Counted from the stretch's first letter, positions 26,164 through 35,016 are shown. The stretch: 64,000 bases of DNA from Chryseotalea sp. WA131a (GCA_025370075.1 CP073016.1:3782001-3846000), one strand, 5' to 3'. Made by a program: numbers and translations. The notes: a model not told the origin generated them from the sequence alone.

Positions 26164-26247
26164 ACACTAAGGTGAGCAAACTTATTGGCTGGCTTTGACT
26201 GTGCGTTGAATGTGCTGCCAGGCAATGTGTGTACGAATTTTAGAACA

Positions 26248-26826
26248 TTACATTCCAATTTCTTTTCTCATTAATCTCTTTATTTCATCGTATAAAAAAA
26301 TCAGACGTTCTTGGTCTGTTTTTGAAATCAATGATTGAAGTTGTTCTTGTGCTGTTGGGTCAAACATATTAATGGTTGATAGCATACTGGTATAGCTATC
26401 GGATATTCTTTTATTTAAGTCTCTATACTCCTCAACTAGTGAAAGCATCTGTTTGCTGCATACTAAAGTCAACTGGTTAATCTCATTTGAATATATCAAC
26501 CAGCCACGCATGCTTTCATTCGTAAAATATGAAAGCTTATTACCCATTTCAATTAACGTTTCATTGCTATTCTCAGGGTCTCGTAATATTGCTGCCGTAG
26601 TTTCTGCAGACACTTTCATTATTTCTCCAAAATTTAGTCTTGATGAATAATGAGCCTCATCCATTTTGTTTAAAAAGTTCTTATAAGTATCTAGTCTTAT
26701 TGTTTTAAGATTGTCTTTCTTCTGATAGTATCTATTTACGAAAAACCATATAACAACACCAATCCCTGAAATTAGTAGAGCTAAATCAATTGGCTTGAAT
26801 TCTATTATCTCTTTCCACCACTGCAT
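26248..26826 (-). CDS. Membrane-anchored helical protein, HEPN-gene partner
   Basis: A 192-residue protein of unrecognised family. One transmembrane helix lies near the N-terminus (about 13-31, IDLALLISGIGVVIWFFV), followed by a basic stop-transfer (NRYYQKKD). The remainder is a long, mostly helical, probably cytoplasmic region with coiled-coil character, ending in basic residues (LMRKEIGM). It starts 1 bp after the stop of the HEPN gene, so the two are certainly co-transcribed. Its A/T-rich codon use differs from the flanking housekeeping genes. Acting as a membrane effector or anchor for the HEPN protein is inference. Confidence 0.65.
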   Translation of the reverse strand: MQWWKEIIEFKPIDLALLISGIGVVIWFFVNRYYQKKDNLKTIRLDTYKNFLNKMDEAHYSSRLNFGEIMKVSAETTAAILRDPENSNETLIEMGNKLSYFTNESMRGWLIYSNEINQLTLVCSKQMLSLVEEYRDLNKRISDSYTSMLSTINMFDPTAQEQLQSLISKTDQERLIFLYDEIKRLMRKEIGM

Positions 26827-26827
26827 A

Positions 26828-27511
26828 TTATAAAGTATCGATTTTGTTGCAAATCATATTAATATGGTCCAGACCGTAAAGAAGTTTACCTTCATCAATG
26901 GTCATCCATTGAAATAGTTGCAGCAATAGGGTGTAATGCTGACGTGCATAGGTAGTGCTTTTCACAGGTTGTCCCGAGATAAAGCATATTGGCTCATGAT
27001 GAGCTATCCTATTTCTTATATTATTGACTTTTGAGAGTTGATTGAATACAAAGGATGCGTTGTACTGCATGCCCGGTGTACTTTGTGGTTTAGCAGGAAA
27101 AATTGCTAGTAATGATTGGCCTGCTAAGAGAAATTGGTGTGGAGCAAACATATAGCGCCAGAAACCAAAGCCTAATTCAGCTACCAACTTATTATGCGTG
27201 TAATTCGCGTTTAATTTCTGAATGGCTTCATTAATATTATCAGCTGTCAGCCTGCATCTCTGATTATCGAACATTCCGCCAGTTGATGCGGCTTCCCGTA
27301 GCCAATTGTTACCATGAATGGTTAGATAGTGTTGGTCAATTGAATTTCTTAGCGCTATTTCAAAGCAACTGATGATTGTAAACAATTCCTGCGAAAGCTG
27401 TAGATTTTTGCGGTATAATGTCATTGCCCTTTTGGAGTTGTTATTACAAGCAGCTAAATAACGCCCCATCCGGGTAGTAGACATGATGTTTTCGAACTCG
27501 CTATACTTCAC
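26828..27511 (-). CDS. Abi-like HEPN domain protein
   Basis: A 227-residue protein of the Abi_2 (AbiD/AbiF-like) family, part of the HEPN superfamily of RNases. The N-terminus has the family pattern MKYSEFENIMSTTRMGRYLAAC followed by AMTLYRKNLQLSQELF and FEIALRNSID. The HEPN Rx4H motif is R166-N-R-I-A-H171, followed by HEP. Members act in phage abortive infection or as toxins. The start is a GTG at 27511; an ATG exists at 27484, but family alignment supports the longer form. It is the first gene of a two-gene operon with the membrane protein. Confidence 0.85.
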   Translation of the reverse strand: MKYSEFENIMSTTRMGRYLAACNNNSKRAMTLYRKNLQLSQELFTIISCFEIALRNSIDQHYLTIHGNNWLREAASTGGMFDNQRCRLTADNINEAIQKLNANYTHNKLVAELGFGFWRYMFAPHQFLLAGQSLLAIFPAKPQSTPGMQYNASFVFNQLSKVNNIRNRIAHHEPICFISGQPVKSTTYARQHYTLLLQLFQWMTIDEGKLLYGLDHINMICNKIDTL

Positions 27512-27705
27512 TTTTTTGAAACTTTTTTGAATTTTATACGATTATAGTGATACATTTGCAACATCTTATTCCCGGTAGTCCCTGAAGCAATTCAAACTAT
27601 CGGGTTTTGTTTTTACAAGGTGTCTTAATTCTTTAAAAGTCTCAATTTTCGACCATATTTCCCCATTTTTTAGCCCTTAAATGTGATTTGAGAATTTGGC
27701 TCTTG

Positions 27706-27744
27706 CCATAGCTTTGGTGTCGCAGTGGGTTTGCGTGGCTATGG
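27706..27744. repeat. Two-stem hairpin in islet flank
   Basis: The outer stem CCATAGC (27706-27712) pairs perfectly with GCTATGG (27738-27744). Inside it, CGCA and TGCG form a second short stem. This nested layout is reminiscent of recombination-site hairpins such as attC, but no integrase is in the window. Confidence 0.5.
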
Positions 27745-27757
27745 AGGAGTTGTTCAC

Positions 27758-27767
27758 TTGTCCACGT
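27758..27767. repeat. Islet repeat unit C core
   Basis: TTGTCCACGT, the same 10-bp core as in units A and B, 1.6 kb from B on the other side of the two islet genes. Confidence 0.5.
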
Positions 27768-27787
27768 GGGAAAACTTTGTTACTAGA

Positions 27788-28164
27788 ATGTCAACCGTAA
27801 GTTTTTGAAACACAAATTTGTCCGGGCCCTATTGCTACCAACTCCAAAGTACCCGCACTCGCCAAAGCGAAAGAGTGGTATTCCCACGCCTTTGAAACCC
27901 AACGGGCAAGATCCTGACCAATCAAATACAGCAAAAGGGGAAACGGCCATTACCTATTGGGGCGTAGAGGATAACCACAAAGAATTTGATAGGCTGCTCA
28001 AACTTGGTGCAACCGAACATTCAAAACCGACTAATGTTGGTGGTGAGATGATGGTAGCCACCGTAAAAGACCCGTGGGGGAATGTGATTGGGCTTATTAA
28101 TAATCCAGGGTTTAGTCCTTCAACGGATAATGCAAACGATGATTCTGAATCAGCTTCCTGCTAA
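27788..28164 (+). pseudogene. VOC (glyoxalase/bleomycin-resistance) family gene, decayed
   Basis: Pieces of one VOC protein appear in successive frames. The ATG at 27788 gives MSTVSF, then a shift in a T-run leads to LKHKFVRALL. A second shift gives ATNSKVPALAKAKEWYSHAFETQ. A third, with an apparent deletion of the middle of the domain, gives PNGQDPDQSNTAKGETAITYWGV. The intact C-terminal half follows (DNHKEFDRLLKLGATEHS, VKDPWGNVIGLINNPGF). VOC proteins are small metal-dependent enzymes or binding proteins. At least three lesions show this copy is not functional. Confidence 0.75.
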
Positions 28165-28249
28165 AAGAAACGATTAAGAATGCAATAGCGCTTTCCATCA
28201 TTCTATCCGTGCCAACCTGTGAATCAGCGGCCATAATTTTCCAAAAAGG

Positions 28250-28280
28250 TTTTTTTCGGAAACATTAATTGATAGTTTTG
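28250..28280 (+). promoter_or_regulatory. Probable promoter of the atp operon
   Basis: TAGTTTTG (28273-28280) is an exact TAnnTTTG -7 element, with a TTT triplet 20 bp upstream as -33. The atpB ATG at 28313 is about 32 bp downstream. Confidence 0.55.
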
Positions 28281-28312
28281 CAGTCCAATTGAAAGCCTTA
28301 GTCTTTTTTGCG

Positions 28313-29344
28313 ATGAAAATGCCCTTTTTAAGATTAAAAACAGCGATTTTGGCCCTTTTGGCCATTCTTCTTTTCAGCGCAACACAACCCGCTTTTGCTT
28401 CGGAATCGGATACCACTAAAACGGAAGCTGCCTTTAACGCAAGCGAGGTAATTTTGCACCACGTTAAAGACGACCATCAATGGCCGCTGACACATCATTT
28501 TATTATTCCCCTGCCCATTATTCTATATTCTTCGGAAAAGGGACTTGATATTTTCATGTCAAGTAGATTTTATGACGAGCACCATAATCCTGTTGAGTAT
28601 AACGGATACAAATTGGAGCATAACCACATCAGTATGGTAGGCGATGAGGGGCATGTATTGGATTTTTCAATCACTAAAAATGTGGCGATGTTGCTAATCA
28701 ATGCAACGCTTTTGCTATTGTTATTAACTGCAGTTGCCAGAGGGTATAAAAAGAATAAGGGCAAAGCTCCTTCTGGTGTTCAATCCTTCTTCGAACCAAT
28801 TATTCTATTTGTTCGGGATGAAATCGTAAAACCGAACATTGGCGAAAAGAAATTTGAGTTTTACCTGCCGTATATGCTCACGCTTTTCTTTTTCATTTTG
28901 TTCGGAAATCTATTGGGTTTATTACCAGGAGCAGGAAATCTTACTGGAAATATTGCAGTTACGATGACCTTGGCGGTATTGACTTTCCTAATCACAAACT
29001 TTAGTGGGAACAAAAATTATTGGGGACACATTTTTTGGACTCCGGGTGTTCCTCTTTGGTTGAGGGTGATAATTCTTCCTGTAGAAGTGGCTGGTTTATT
29101 TACCAAGCCATTCTCATTGATGATTCGTTTGTTTGTGGCCATTACGGCTGGTCACATTGTAATACTTGGTATTATTTGCCTCACGTTCATATTTAAGAGT
29201 TTTGCTGTTGGCTTTGGGGCATCTTTAATTTCGGTTTTTATTAATATGATTGAGTTGTTGGTTGCAGGGATTCAAGCATATGTTTTCACGATGTTCTCGT
29301 CACTCTACATTGGTATGGCCGTAGAGGAACATGACCATCATTAA
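28313..29344 (+). CDS. atpB: ATP synthase F0 subunit a
   Basis: A 343-residue membrane subunit that forms the proton half-channels beside the c-ring. It has an N-terminal signal-like segment (MKMPFLRLKTAILALLAILLF) and a His-rich periplasmic stretch absent from E. coli AtpB but usual in Bacteroidota. Five or so TM helices follow. The essential arginine lies in the helix with KPFSLMIRLFVAITAGH, and the final IELLVAGIQAYVFTMFSSLYIG is conserved. The frame opens at a TTG (28289); ATG 28313 is better. No atpI or atpZ precedes it. Confidence 0.95.
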   Translation: MKMPFLRLKTAILALLAILLFSATQPAFASESDTTKTEAAFNASEVILHHVKDDHQWPLTHHFIIPLPIILYSSEKGLDIFMSSRFYDEHHNPVEYNGYKLEHNHISMVGDEGHVLDFSITKNVAMLLINATLLLLLLTAVARGYKKNKGKAPSGVQSFFEPIILFVRDEIVKPNIGEKKFEFYLPYMLTLFFFILFGNLLGLLPGAGNLTGNIAVTMTLAVLTFLITNFSGNKNYWGHIFWTPGVPLWLRVIILPVEVAGLFTKPFSLMIRLFVAITAGHIVILGIICLTFIFKSFAVGFGASLISVFINMIELLVAGIQAYVFTMFSSLYIGMAVEEHDHH

Positions 29345-29650
<306 letters not shown>

Positions 29651-29665
29651 AGAAAGAAAAGAAAA

Positions 29666-29695
29666 GCTCCGACAATTGGTCGGAGCCTCTTTTTA
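29666..29695 (+). terminator. Hairpin with T-run after atpE
   Basis: GCTCCGAC (29666-29673) pairs perfectly with GTCGGAGC (29679-29686) over a 5-bp loop, followed by CTCTTTTT. It sits inside the atp operon between atpE and atpF, so it probably acts as a partial terminator or RNA-stabilising end that raises atpE dosage over downstream genes. Confidence 0.75.
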
Positions 29696-29720
29696 AACGT
29701 AGCATAAAAGAAAAAAAATT

Positions 29721-30215
29721 ATGGATTTATTATTACCCGACTCAGGCCTTATATTTTGGCAAACAATAATTTTCGTAGGCCTCTTTATTTTATTATTCGT
29801 TTTCGCATGGAAGCCAATACTTGCTTCTCTAAAAGAAAGAGAGCAATCCATCCAATCCGCATTGGATGCTGCCGAGAAAGCGAAAATCGAAATGGCTTCT
29901 TTAAAATCTGACAACGAGAAATTGTTAAAGGAAACCCGTGAAGAGCGCGATAAAATTTTGCGTGAAGCGCGTGATGCAGCCAACCGTTTGCACGATGAAG
30001 CACAAGCAAGTGCCAAGAAAAATGCTGATAAAATCATTGAAGATGCGAAGGCCGTTATTCAGACGGAGAAAGCAGCAGCGTTGCGCGATGTAAAAGCACA
30101 AGTGGCCATGTTCTCCTTGAATATTGCCGAGAAGCTTATCAAGAAAAACCTCTCGGACGATAAGGCGCAGAAAGAATTGACCGATACGTTTATCAAAGAC
30201 CTGAAATTAAATTAA
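29721..30215 (+). CDS. atpF: ATP synthase F0 subunit b
   Basis: A 164-residue peripheral-stalk subunit. An N-terminal TM helix (about 8-28, GLIFWQTIIFVGLFILLFVFAWKP) is followed by a long charged helix (KEREQSIQSALDAAEKAKIEMASLKSD...) that dimerises as a coiled coil and ends by contacting delta. Length is typical. It is followed by atpH after 3 bp. Confidence 0.96.
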   Translation: MDLLLPDSGLIFWQTIIFVGLFILLFVFAWKPILASLKEREQSIQSALDAAEKAKIEMASLKSDNEKLLKETREERDKILREARDAANRLHDEAQASAKKNADKIIEDAKAVIQTEKAAALRDVKAQVAMFSLNIAEKLIKKNLSDDKAQKELTDTFIKDLKLN

Positions 30216-30218
30216 TCC

Positions 30219-30779
30219 ATGGCGCACTCACGCGTAGCTTCCCGATATGTAAAATCTCTGCTCTCGCTGGCCGAAGAGCAAAAGGTGTTGGACCAGGTGC
30301 ATGCCGACATGCAGTTGTTGGATAGCGTATGCAAAAGCAGTAGAGATTTTTCGTTAATGTTAAAGAGCCCAATCATCAGGCATGATAAAAAGCGCGATAT
30401 TTTAGAAGCTATTTTTAAAAACAAAGTCCATAAAATAACGATGGCCATCATCGATATTTTGACGAAAAAGAATCGTGAGCCATTGCTTCCAGAAATTGCG
30501 GCAGAGTTCCATCAAGCATATAATGTTTACAAGGGCATTCAGAAAGCGACCATTACCACCACGGTGGCGATGGACAATGCTACCCGCGCGGAGATCGAAG
30601 CAATCGTGAAAAAATTGAGCGACAAAACACAAGTAGAAGTAGTGCAAAAAGTTGATAGCAGCTTGATTGGTGGCTTTGTGTTGAATGTGGGCGACAAACA
30701 AATTGATGCCTCCATTAAAACCAAGCTTAAGACATTGAAAGTAAAGTTTAGCGAGAACCCTTATATAAAAGAGTTCTAA
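30219..30779 (+). CDS. atpH: ATP synthase F1 subunit delta
   Basis: A 186-residue stalk subunit linking the b dimer to the top of F1. The N-terminal helical bundle (RVASRYVKSLLSLAEEQKVLDQV) and the C-terminal segment VQKVDSSLIGGFVLNVGDKQIDASIKTKLKTL are the two conserved family blocks. It sits directly between atpF and atpA. Confidence 0.95.
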   Translation: MAHSRVASRYVKSLLSLAEEQKVLDQVHADMQLLDSVCKSSRDFSLMLKSPIIRHDKKRDILEAIFKNKVHKITMAIIDILTKKNREPLLPEIAAEFHQAYNVYKGIQKATITTTVAMDNATRAEIEAIVKKLSDKTQVEVVQKVDSSLIGGFVLNVGDKQIDASIKTKLKTLKVKFSENPYIKEF

Positions 30780-30813
30780 AATCGTAAATCATAAATCTCA
30801 AATCGTAAATCAT
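30779..30813 (+). repeat. 14-bp direct repeat before atpA
   Basis: AAATCGTAAATCAT occurs at 30779-30792 and again, identical, at 30800-30813, ending 4 bp before the atpA ATG at 30818. It fills the whole atpH-atpA gap and is a clean example of the start-codon word repeats. Confidence 0.75.
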
Positions 30814-30817
30814 TTAT

Positions 30818-32392
30818 ATGGCAGAAATTAGACCCGAAGAAATCTCATCAATATTACGTGAGCAACTTTCACAATCACGCACCGATGCTCAGTTACAAGA
30901 AGTGGGCACCGTGCTTACCGTAGGTGATGGTGTGGCGCGTATCTATGGATTGACGAAAGCACAAGCCGGTGAGTTGATTGAATTTGAAAACGGCTTGAAG
31001 GCATTGGTGCTTAACCTAGAAGAAGACAATGTCGGAGCGGTGTTGTTGGGAGAATCAAAAGAAATCAAAGAAGGCGATACCGTAAAACGTACGGGCCAAA
31101 TTGCCTCTATCAAAGTAGGTGAAGGGTTGCTCGGCCGTGTGGTTGATACTTTGGCTTCACCCATCGATGGAAAAGGTCCGATCACAGGCGATTTGTACGA
31201 AATGCCCTTGGAGCGCAAAGCACCGGGTGTAATTTTCCGCCAGCCAGTGAACGAGCCATTGCAAACGGGTATCAAAGCGATTGATGCCATGATTCCAATT
31301 GGTCGTGGTCAGCGCGAGTTGATTATCGGTGACCGCCAAACGGGTAAAACTGCCGTAGCGATTGACACCATCATCAACCAAAAAGAATTTTACGAAGCAG
31401 GCAACCCTGTTTACTGTATTTATGTTGCTATTGGCCAAAAAGCTTCTACGGTAGCAGGCGTGGCCGCAACTTTAGAAAAAGCGGGCGCGATGCCTTACAC
31501 CGTAATCGTAAGTGCTTCGGCAGCAGATCCGGCACCCATGCAGTTCTTCGCTCCATTCTCGGGTGCATCCATTGGTGAATTCTTCCGCGATACAGGTCGT
31601 CCGGCATTGGTAATTTATGATGACTTGTCGAAGCAAGCTGTTGCTTACCGCGAAGTATCATTGTTGTTGAGAAGACCTCCAGGCCGCGAAGCATATCCTG
31701 GTGACGTGTTCTATTTGCACTCACGTTTGTTGGAGCGTGCCGCGAAAGTTATTAACAATGATGAAATTGCGAAGAACATGAACGACCTTCCTGCTTCTAT
31801 CAAGCACTTGGTAAAAGGTGGAGGTTCATTGACTGCCCTTCCGATTATTGAAACGCAAGCCAATGACGTATCGGCTTACATCCCGACCAACGTAATCTCT
31901 ATTACCGATGGTCAGATATTTTTGGAAACCAACCTGTTCAACTCAGGTATTCGTCCTGCAATCAACGTAGGTATTTCAGTATCGCGCGTAGGTGGCTCGG
32001 CTCAGATTAAGCCAATGAAGAAAGTAGCGGGTACCTTAAAGTTGGATCAGGCACAGTTCCGCGAATTGGAAGCATTTGCCAAGTTCGGCTCTGATTTGGA
32101 TGCTGCTACCAAGTTAACGATTGAGCGTGGTCGCAGAAACGTGGAAGTATTGAAGCAGCCACAATATCAACCCGTGCGTGTAGAAGAGCAAGTGGCCATC
32201 ATTTTGGCCTCTACCAAAGGTTATATCGACCGCGTGCCGGTAGCAAAAGTAAAAGAATTTGAAAGCGACTTTTTAGGTTTGATGCGAGTGCAGTACAAAT
32301 CTGTGTTGGATAACTTCCGTGCCGGTAAGTTTGAAGATGCGGATGCAGATACGGTGAAGAAGGTAGCGTTGGAGTTAGCCTCAAAATACTAA
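30818..32392 (+). CDS. atpA: ATP synthase F1 subunit alpha
   Basis: A 524-residue noncatalytic nucleotide-binding subunit. The P-loop [15 protein letters not shown] is at about 169-183, and the alpha-type signatures [17 protein letters not shown] and [15 protein letters not shown] are intact. Regular Bacteroidota length. It is followed by atpG after a 155-bp repeat-rich spacer. The catalytic beta subunit gene is not in the window. Confidence 0.98.
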   Translation: MAEIRPEEISSILREQLSQSRTDAQLQEVGTVLTVGDGVARIYGLTKAQAGELIEFENGLKALVLNLEEDNVGAVLLGESKEIKEGDTVKRTGQIASIKVGEGLLGRVVDTLASPIDGKGPITGDLYEMPLERKAPGVIFRQPVNEPLQTGIKAIDAMIPIGRGQRELIIGDRQTGKTAVAIDTIINQKEFYEAGNPVYCIYVAIGQKASTVAGVAATLEKAGAMPYTVIVSASAADPAPMQFFAPFSGASIGEFFRDTGRPALVIYDDLSKQAVAYREVSLLLRRPPGREAYPGDVFYLHSRLLERAAKVINNDEIAKNMNDLPASIKHLVKGGGSLTALPIIETQANDVSAYIPTNVISITDGQIFLETNLFNSGIRPAINVGISVSRVGGSAQIKPMKKVAGTLKLDQAQFRELEAFAKFGSDLDAATKLTIERGRRNVEVLKQPQYQPVRVEEQVAIILASTKGYIDRVPVAKVKEFESDFLGLMRVQYKSVLDNFRAGKFEDADADTVKKVALELASKY

Positions 32393-32547
32393 TTTGAAAA
32401 TTTGAAGATTAGTCAATTTGAAAATGCTAAGCCTCGGCTTAACCAATTTTAAAATTGACTATGTTAACAAATAGTAAATATTAAAGTAAAGGATTAGCAA
32501 TTGGAGTTTGTGTTCATTTTCAAATTGGTTAATTTTCAAATTGATTT
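32391..32547 (+). repeat. Word-repeat spacer before atpG
   Basis: AATTTGAAAA-type words at 32391-32407 and 32415-32425 are answered by the inverse word TTTTCAAATTG at 32517-32527 and 32533-32543, which ends 4 bp before the atpG ATG. Between them lie TAAGCC/GGCTTA (32428-32441) and a perfect 14-bp palindrome (32444-32457). The transcript could fold the two word clusters together and hide the atpG start. Confidence 0.65.
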
Positions 32548-33432
32548 ATGCCTAGTTTAAAAGAAGTAAAAAGTAGAATCACGTCTGTAATCTCAACGCA
32601 ACAGATTACCAAAGCCATGAAAATGGTGGCGGCTGCTAAGTTGCGGAAGTCGCAAGAGCGAATTATGCAAATGCGCCCATTTGCGCAAAAGATGAATTCA
32701 CTTTTACAGAACCTATCGTCAGTCGAAAATGGTGGAGAGGCGTGGTACAGCCAAGTGCGTGAAGAGAAAAAGGTTTTAATCATAGCCATTACTTCCGATC
32801 GTGGCCTGTGCGGCTCTTTCAACAGCACCATCTTCAAAGCAACACTTCGCTTAGTGGAAGAAAAGTATTCCCAGCAAGGCAAACAAGGCAACATTACTTA
32901 CTTGCCCATTGGTAAAAAGGCGTTGGAGTTTTTTGAGAAGCGAGGAGCGAATGTGATCAATAGCTATTCAGGATTGTTTAACAATCTATCGTTTGATAAC
33001 GTGGCCAAGATTGGTGTGCATGTGATGGACGCTTTCCGCAAGGGCGAATTTGACAAAGTGGAAATTGTGTACAACGAATTCAAAAACGTGGCCACACAGA
33101 TTTTGCGCGTGGAACAATTCTTGCCGATTTTGCCTCCCGGAGAAGATAAATCGATTAAAACATCTCAAACCGATTACATCTACCAACCTAACCAAGCTGA
33201 AATCTTAACAGGCTTGATCCCCAAGTCATTGAAAGTACAATTGTACAAAGCCGTCCTCGATTCTAACGCTGCCGAAAACGGTGCGCGCATGACGGCCATG
33301 GACAAGGCAACCGACAATGCTGGCGAACTGTTGAAGGAGTTGAAGCTCACCTACAACCGCACACGCCAGGCTGCCATTACCAAAGAGATTTTGGAAATTG
33401 TGGCCGGTGCAGAAGCGTTGAAGTCGGCTTAA
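32548..33432 (+). CDS. atpG: ATP synthase F1 subunit gamma
   Basis: A 294-residue central-stalk subunit that rotates inside the alpha3beta3 head. The N-terminal coiled coil (LKEVKSRITSVISTQQITKAMKMVAAAKLRKSQ) and the C-terminal one (SENGARMTAMDKATDNAGELLKELKLTYNRTRQAAITKEI, read across 245-290) are the conserved regions. TSDRGLCGSFN is the internal marker. It is the last atp gene here and is convergent with the AlbA_2 regulator. Confidence 0.96.
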   Translation: MPSLKEVKSRITSVISTQQITKAMKMVAAAKLRKSQERIMQMRPFAQKMNSLLQNLSSVENGGEAWYSQVREEKKVLIIAITSDRGLCGSFNSTIFKATLRLVEEKYSQQGKQGNITYLPIGKKALEFFEKRGANVINSYSGLFNNLSFDNVAKIGVHVMDAFRKGEFDKVEIVYNEFKNVATQILRVEQFLPILPPGEDKSIKTSQTDYIYQPNQAEILTGLIPKSLKVQLYKAVLDSNAAENGARMTAMDKATDNAGELLKELKLTYNRTRQAAITKEILEIVAGAEALKSA

Positions 33433-33446
33433 CAATTTCATTTTGT

Positions 33447-34964
33447 CTACTCAAGAAGATTCACTCTGTACCGAGGGATATCTTTTTTATCTTTTTTAGT
33501 TCTTTTCGCAATATTATTGACATTTTGCTTGGTCTTCAGGTCGGTCAATAAACCCAGTCCTTTTAAAGCTGTTACTTCTTTAGTGAATACCTCTAGGCTA
33601 TTGGTATTAAGTGCTTTATAGATATCATTTGAAGTTATTCCCTTATCTCCTAATCCAAGTATGATTATTTGTTTTTGTTTTTTTGTCAAATGATACCTTT
33701 TGAATAGCTTTAACCACTCTAATTGTTTTGGGCTAAATATCGTTTTATTTGATAGAGTCACACTAAACCACAACCCATTGGAATATAGTTCTGGCTTGGC
33801 AAGTTCCTGCTCTTGCATCAAGTTAAAAATCCGTTTCATTCCTTCGCCCAGTTCACGCATCAGTTTATTTTCTTTCAGAACTCTTGCAATCATCGGATTC
33901 CTGGATTCGTGAGAACCCTCGAGCTCATACAAATTTTTAATAGTAAGAGTTGATAGCAGTGCCCCCGGGCTTTTTATTTCCATTCGATCGTTGAACAGAA
34001 AAATCTCAATCGCATTGGTTATGCTGTAATCTCGATGGGCGATTGCATTTAACACCGCTTCACGTACTGCATCTTCAGGGTAAATATACTTTTGTTCAAA
34101 CTGAGTGTTTGCTCCAAACTCTGTTTTGTATGCCAAATAAGACCGTAAGTGCTCCCATGCCTTGATCACTAATTCAAAAATATTTCCAGTGACTAAATCA
34201 TCGCTGATAACATTATAATTAGGAGCAGATTCAATCTTTACTCCATTTACTTTCAAAAAACGTACTTGGCAGCGCGGATGCCATTTGTTTATGTTGGTTG
34301 CAAAAAGTAATAAAGCAGCTCTTCTGAGCCGTAAATCATTTACCGCATACTCTGCCAGCCCAATCTGTTGAAGATAGCGCTCTACGCTTAATCCTTTAAT
34401 GTATTCATCGGCAATTCCTTGTAGGAGTTTAACATCTAGATCGGTGACAAGAGCTCCATCTACAAACTGACTATCATACTCTCTAGATTTGATTTCTTGC
34501 CGCTCGAATTGGATTTGGTCTACCGAAGCGGGCATAGTCGATTTGTCCTTTCTCTTTACACATCTACCATCCGGCAATTGATAAATCATCGTAGTGCCTT
34601 TATTAACCGAAAAGTAAAGCAGCGTTTTAGCATCAAGAACTAACCTATTGGTGTTGGCAAGTGGAAGGCTTTGATTTTGGTAGACATGCGTTTTAACAGC
34701 ATTGAGCATTGTTTCTATTTCTTCATCTGAATGAGGTATCCCTGTTATCGTTCCATCGTCTTCTACACCAATAATGATTGCACCGCCATCCGCATTGGCA
34801 AACGAAACAAGGGCTTCACCTATATCGGTGCATATCGATTTTACCTGCCTTGGCTTTTTATTTTCTGGTCGGCCTTCTAGTGCAGATTTGAACTCACGGA
34901 AATGGCTTTCGCCTAAGATTAGCGTGTTCCTTATCTTATCTGTTAATAAAAGAATGTCGTCCAT
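33447..34964 (-). CDS. AlbA_2 / ATP-binding domain transcriptional regulator-like protein
   Basis: A 505-residue protein. An AlbA_2 (Schlafen-like, divergent AAA_4) domain occupies about 15-150: SHFREFKSALEGRP, EALVSFANADGGAIIIGVEDDGTITGIP. A HATPase_c_4-type region around 300-400 has EDAVREAVLNAIAHRDYSI and FNDRMEIKSPGALL, then LMRELGEGMKRIF. The C-terminus ends in a winged-helix-like segment (ITSNDIYKALNTNSLEVFTKEVTALKGLGLL). Such proteins are predicted regulators, and some are RNA or tRNA acting. It sits alone between atpG and the next gene on the opposite strand. Confidence 0.8.
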   Translation of the reverse strand: MDDILLLTDKIRNTLILGESHFREFKSALEGRPENKKPRQVKSICTDIGEALVSFANADGGAIIIGVEDDGTITGIPHSDEEIETMLNAVKTHVYQNQSLPLANTNRLVLDAKTLLYFSVNKGTTMIYQLPDGRCVKRKDKSTMPASVDQIQFERQEIKSREYDSQFVDGALVTDLDVKLLQGIADEYIKGLSVERYLQQIGLAEYAVNDLRLRRAALLLFATNINKWHPRCQVRFLKVNGVKIESAPNYNVISDDLVTGNIFELVIKAWEHLRSYLAYKTEFGANTQFEQKYIYPEDAVREAVLNAIAHRDYSITNAIEIFLFNDRMEIKSPGALLSTLTIKNLYELEGSHESRNPMIARVLKENKLMRELGEGMKRIFNLMQEQELAKPELYSNGLWFSVTLSNKTIFSPKQLEWLKLFKRYHLTKKQKQIIILGLGDKGITSNDIYKALNTNSLEVFTKEVTALKGLGLLTDLKTKQNVNNIAKRTKKDKKDIPRYRVNLLE

Positions 34965-35016
34965 AGTTGAAGCAGTATTGATACAAACTTACAATTTCTA
35001 AGGCATTGTTGCCATT

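Larger units (their letters stand above)
25876..26247. other. Noncoding stretch with two related repeat units (A and B)
   Basis: No convincing gene is present. Two 39-bp units, 25930-25968 (A) and 26125-26163 (B), match at 24 positions without gaps, and both end in TTGTCCACGT. Near B, TGGCTGGC and GCCAGGCA form an imperfect stem around 26187-26222. The sequence between A and B has no start codon with a plausible protein. It looks like the noncoding part of a mobile gene-cassette-like arrangement beside the HEPN genes. Confidence 0.5.
27512..27787. other. Noncoding flank of the HEPN islet with hairpin and unit C
   Basis: No gene was found. The segment holds a hairpin at 27706-27744 and the third copy of TTGTCCACGT at 27758-27767 (unit C). 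The A/T-rich part next to the HEPN start (27512-27560) should hold its promoter, but no TAnnTTTG was recognised. Confidence 0.5.

Noticed and set aside
25876..28312. Integron or transposon interpretation of the islet
   Set aside because: No integrase, transposase or terminal inverted repeats were found; only the cassette-like repeats support mobility, so this stays a hypothesis in the findings.
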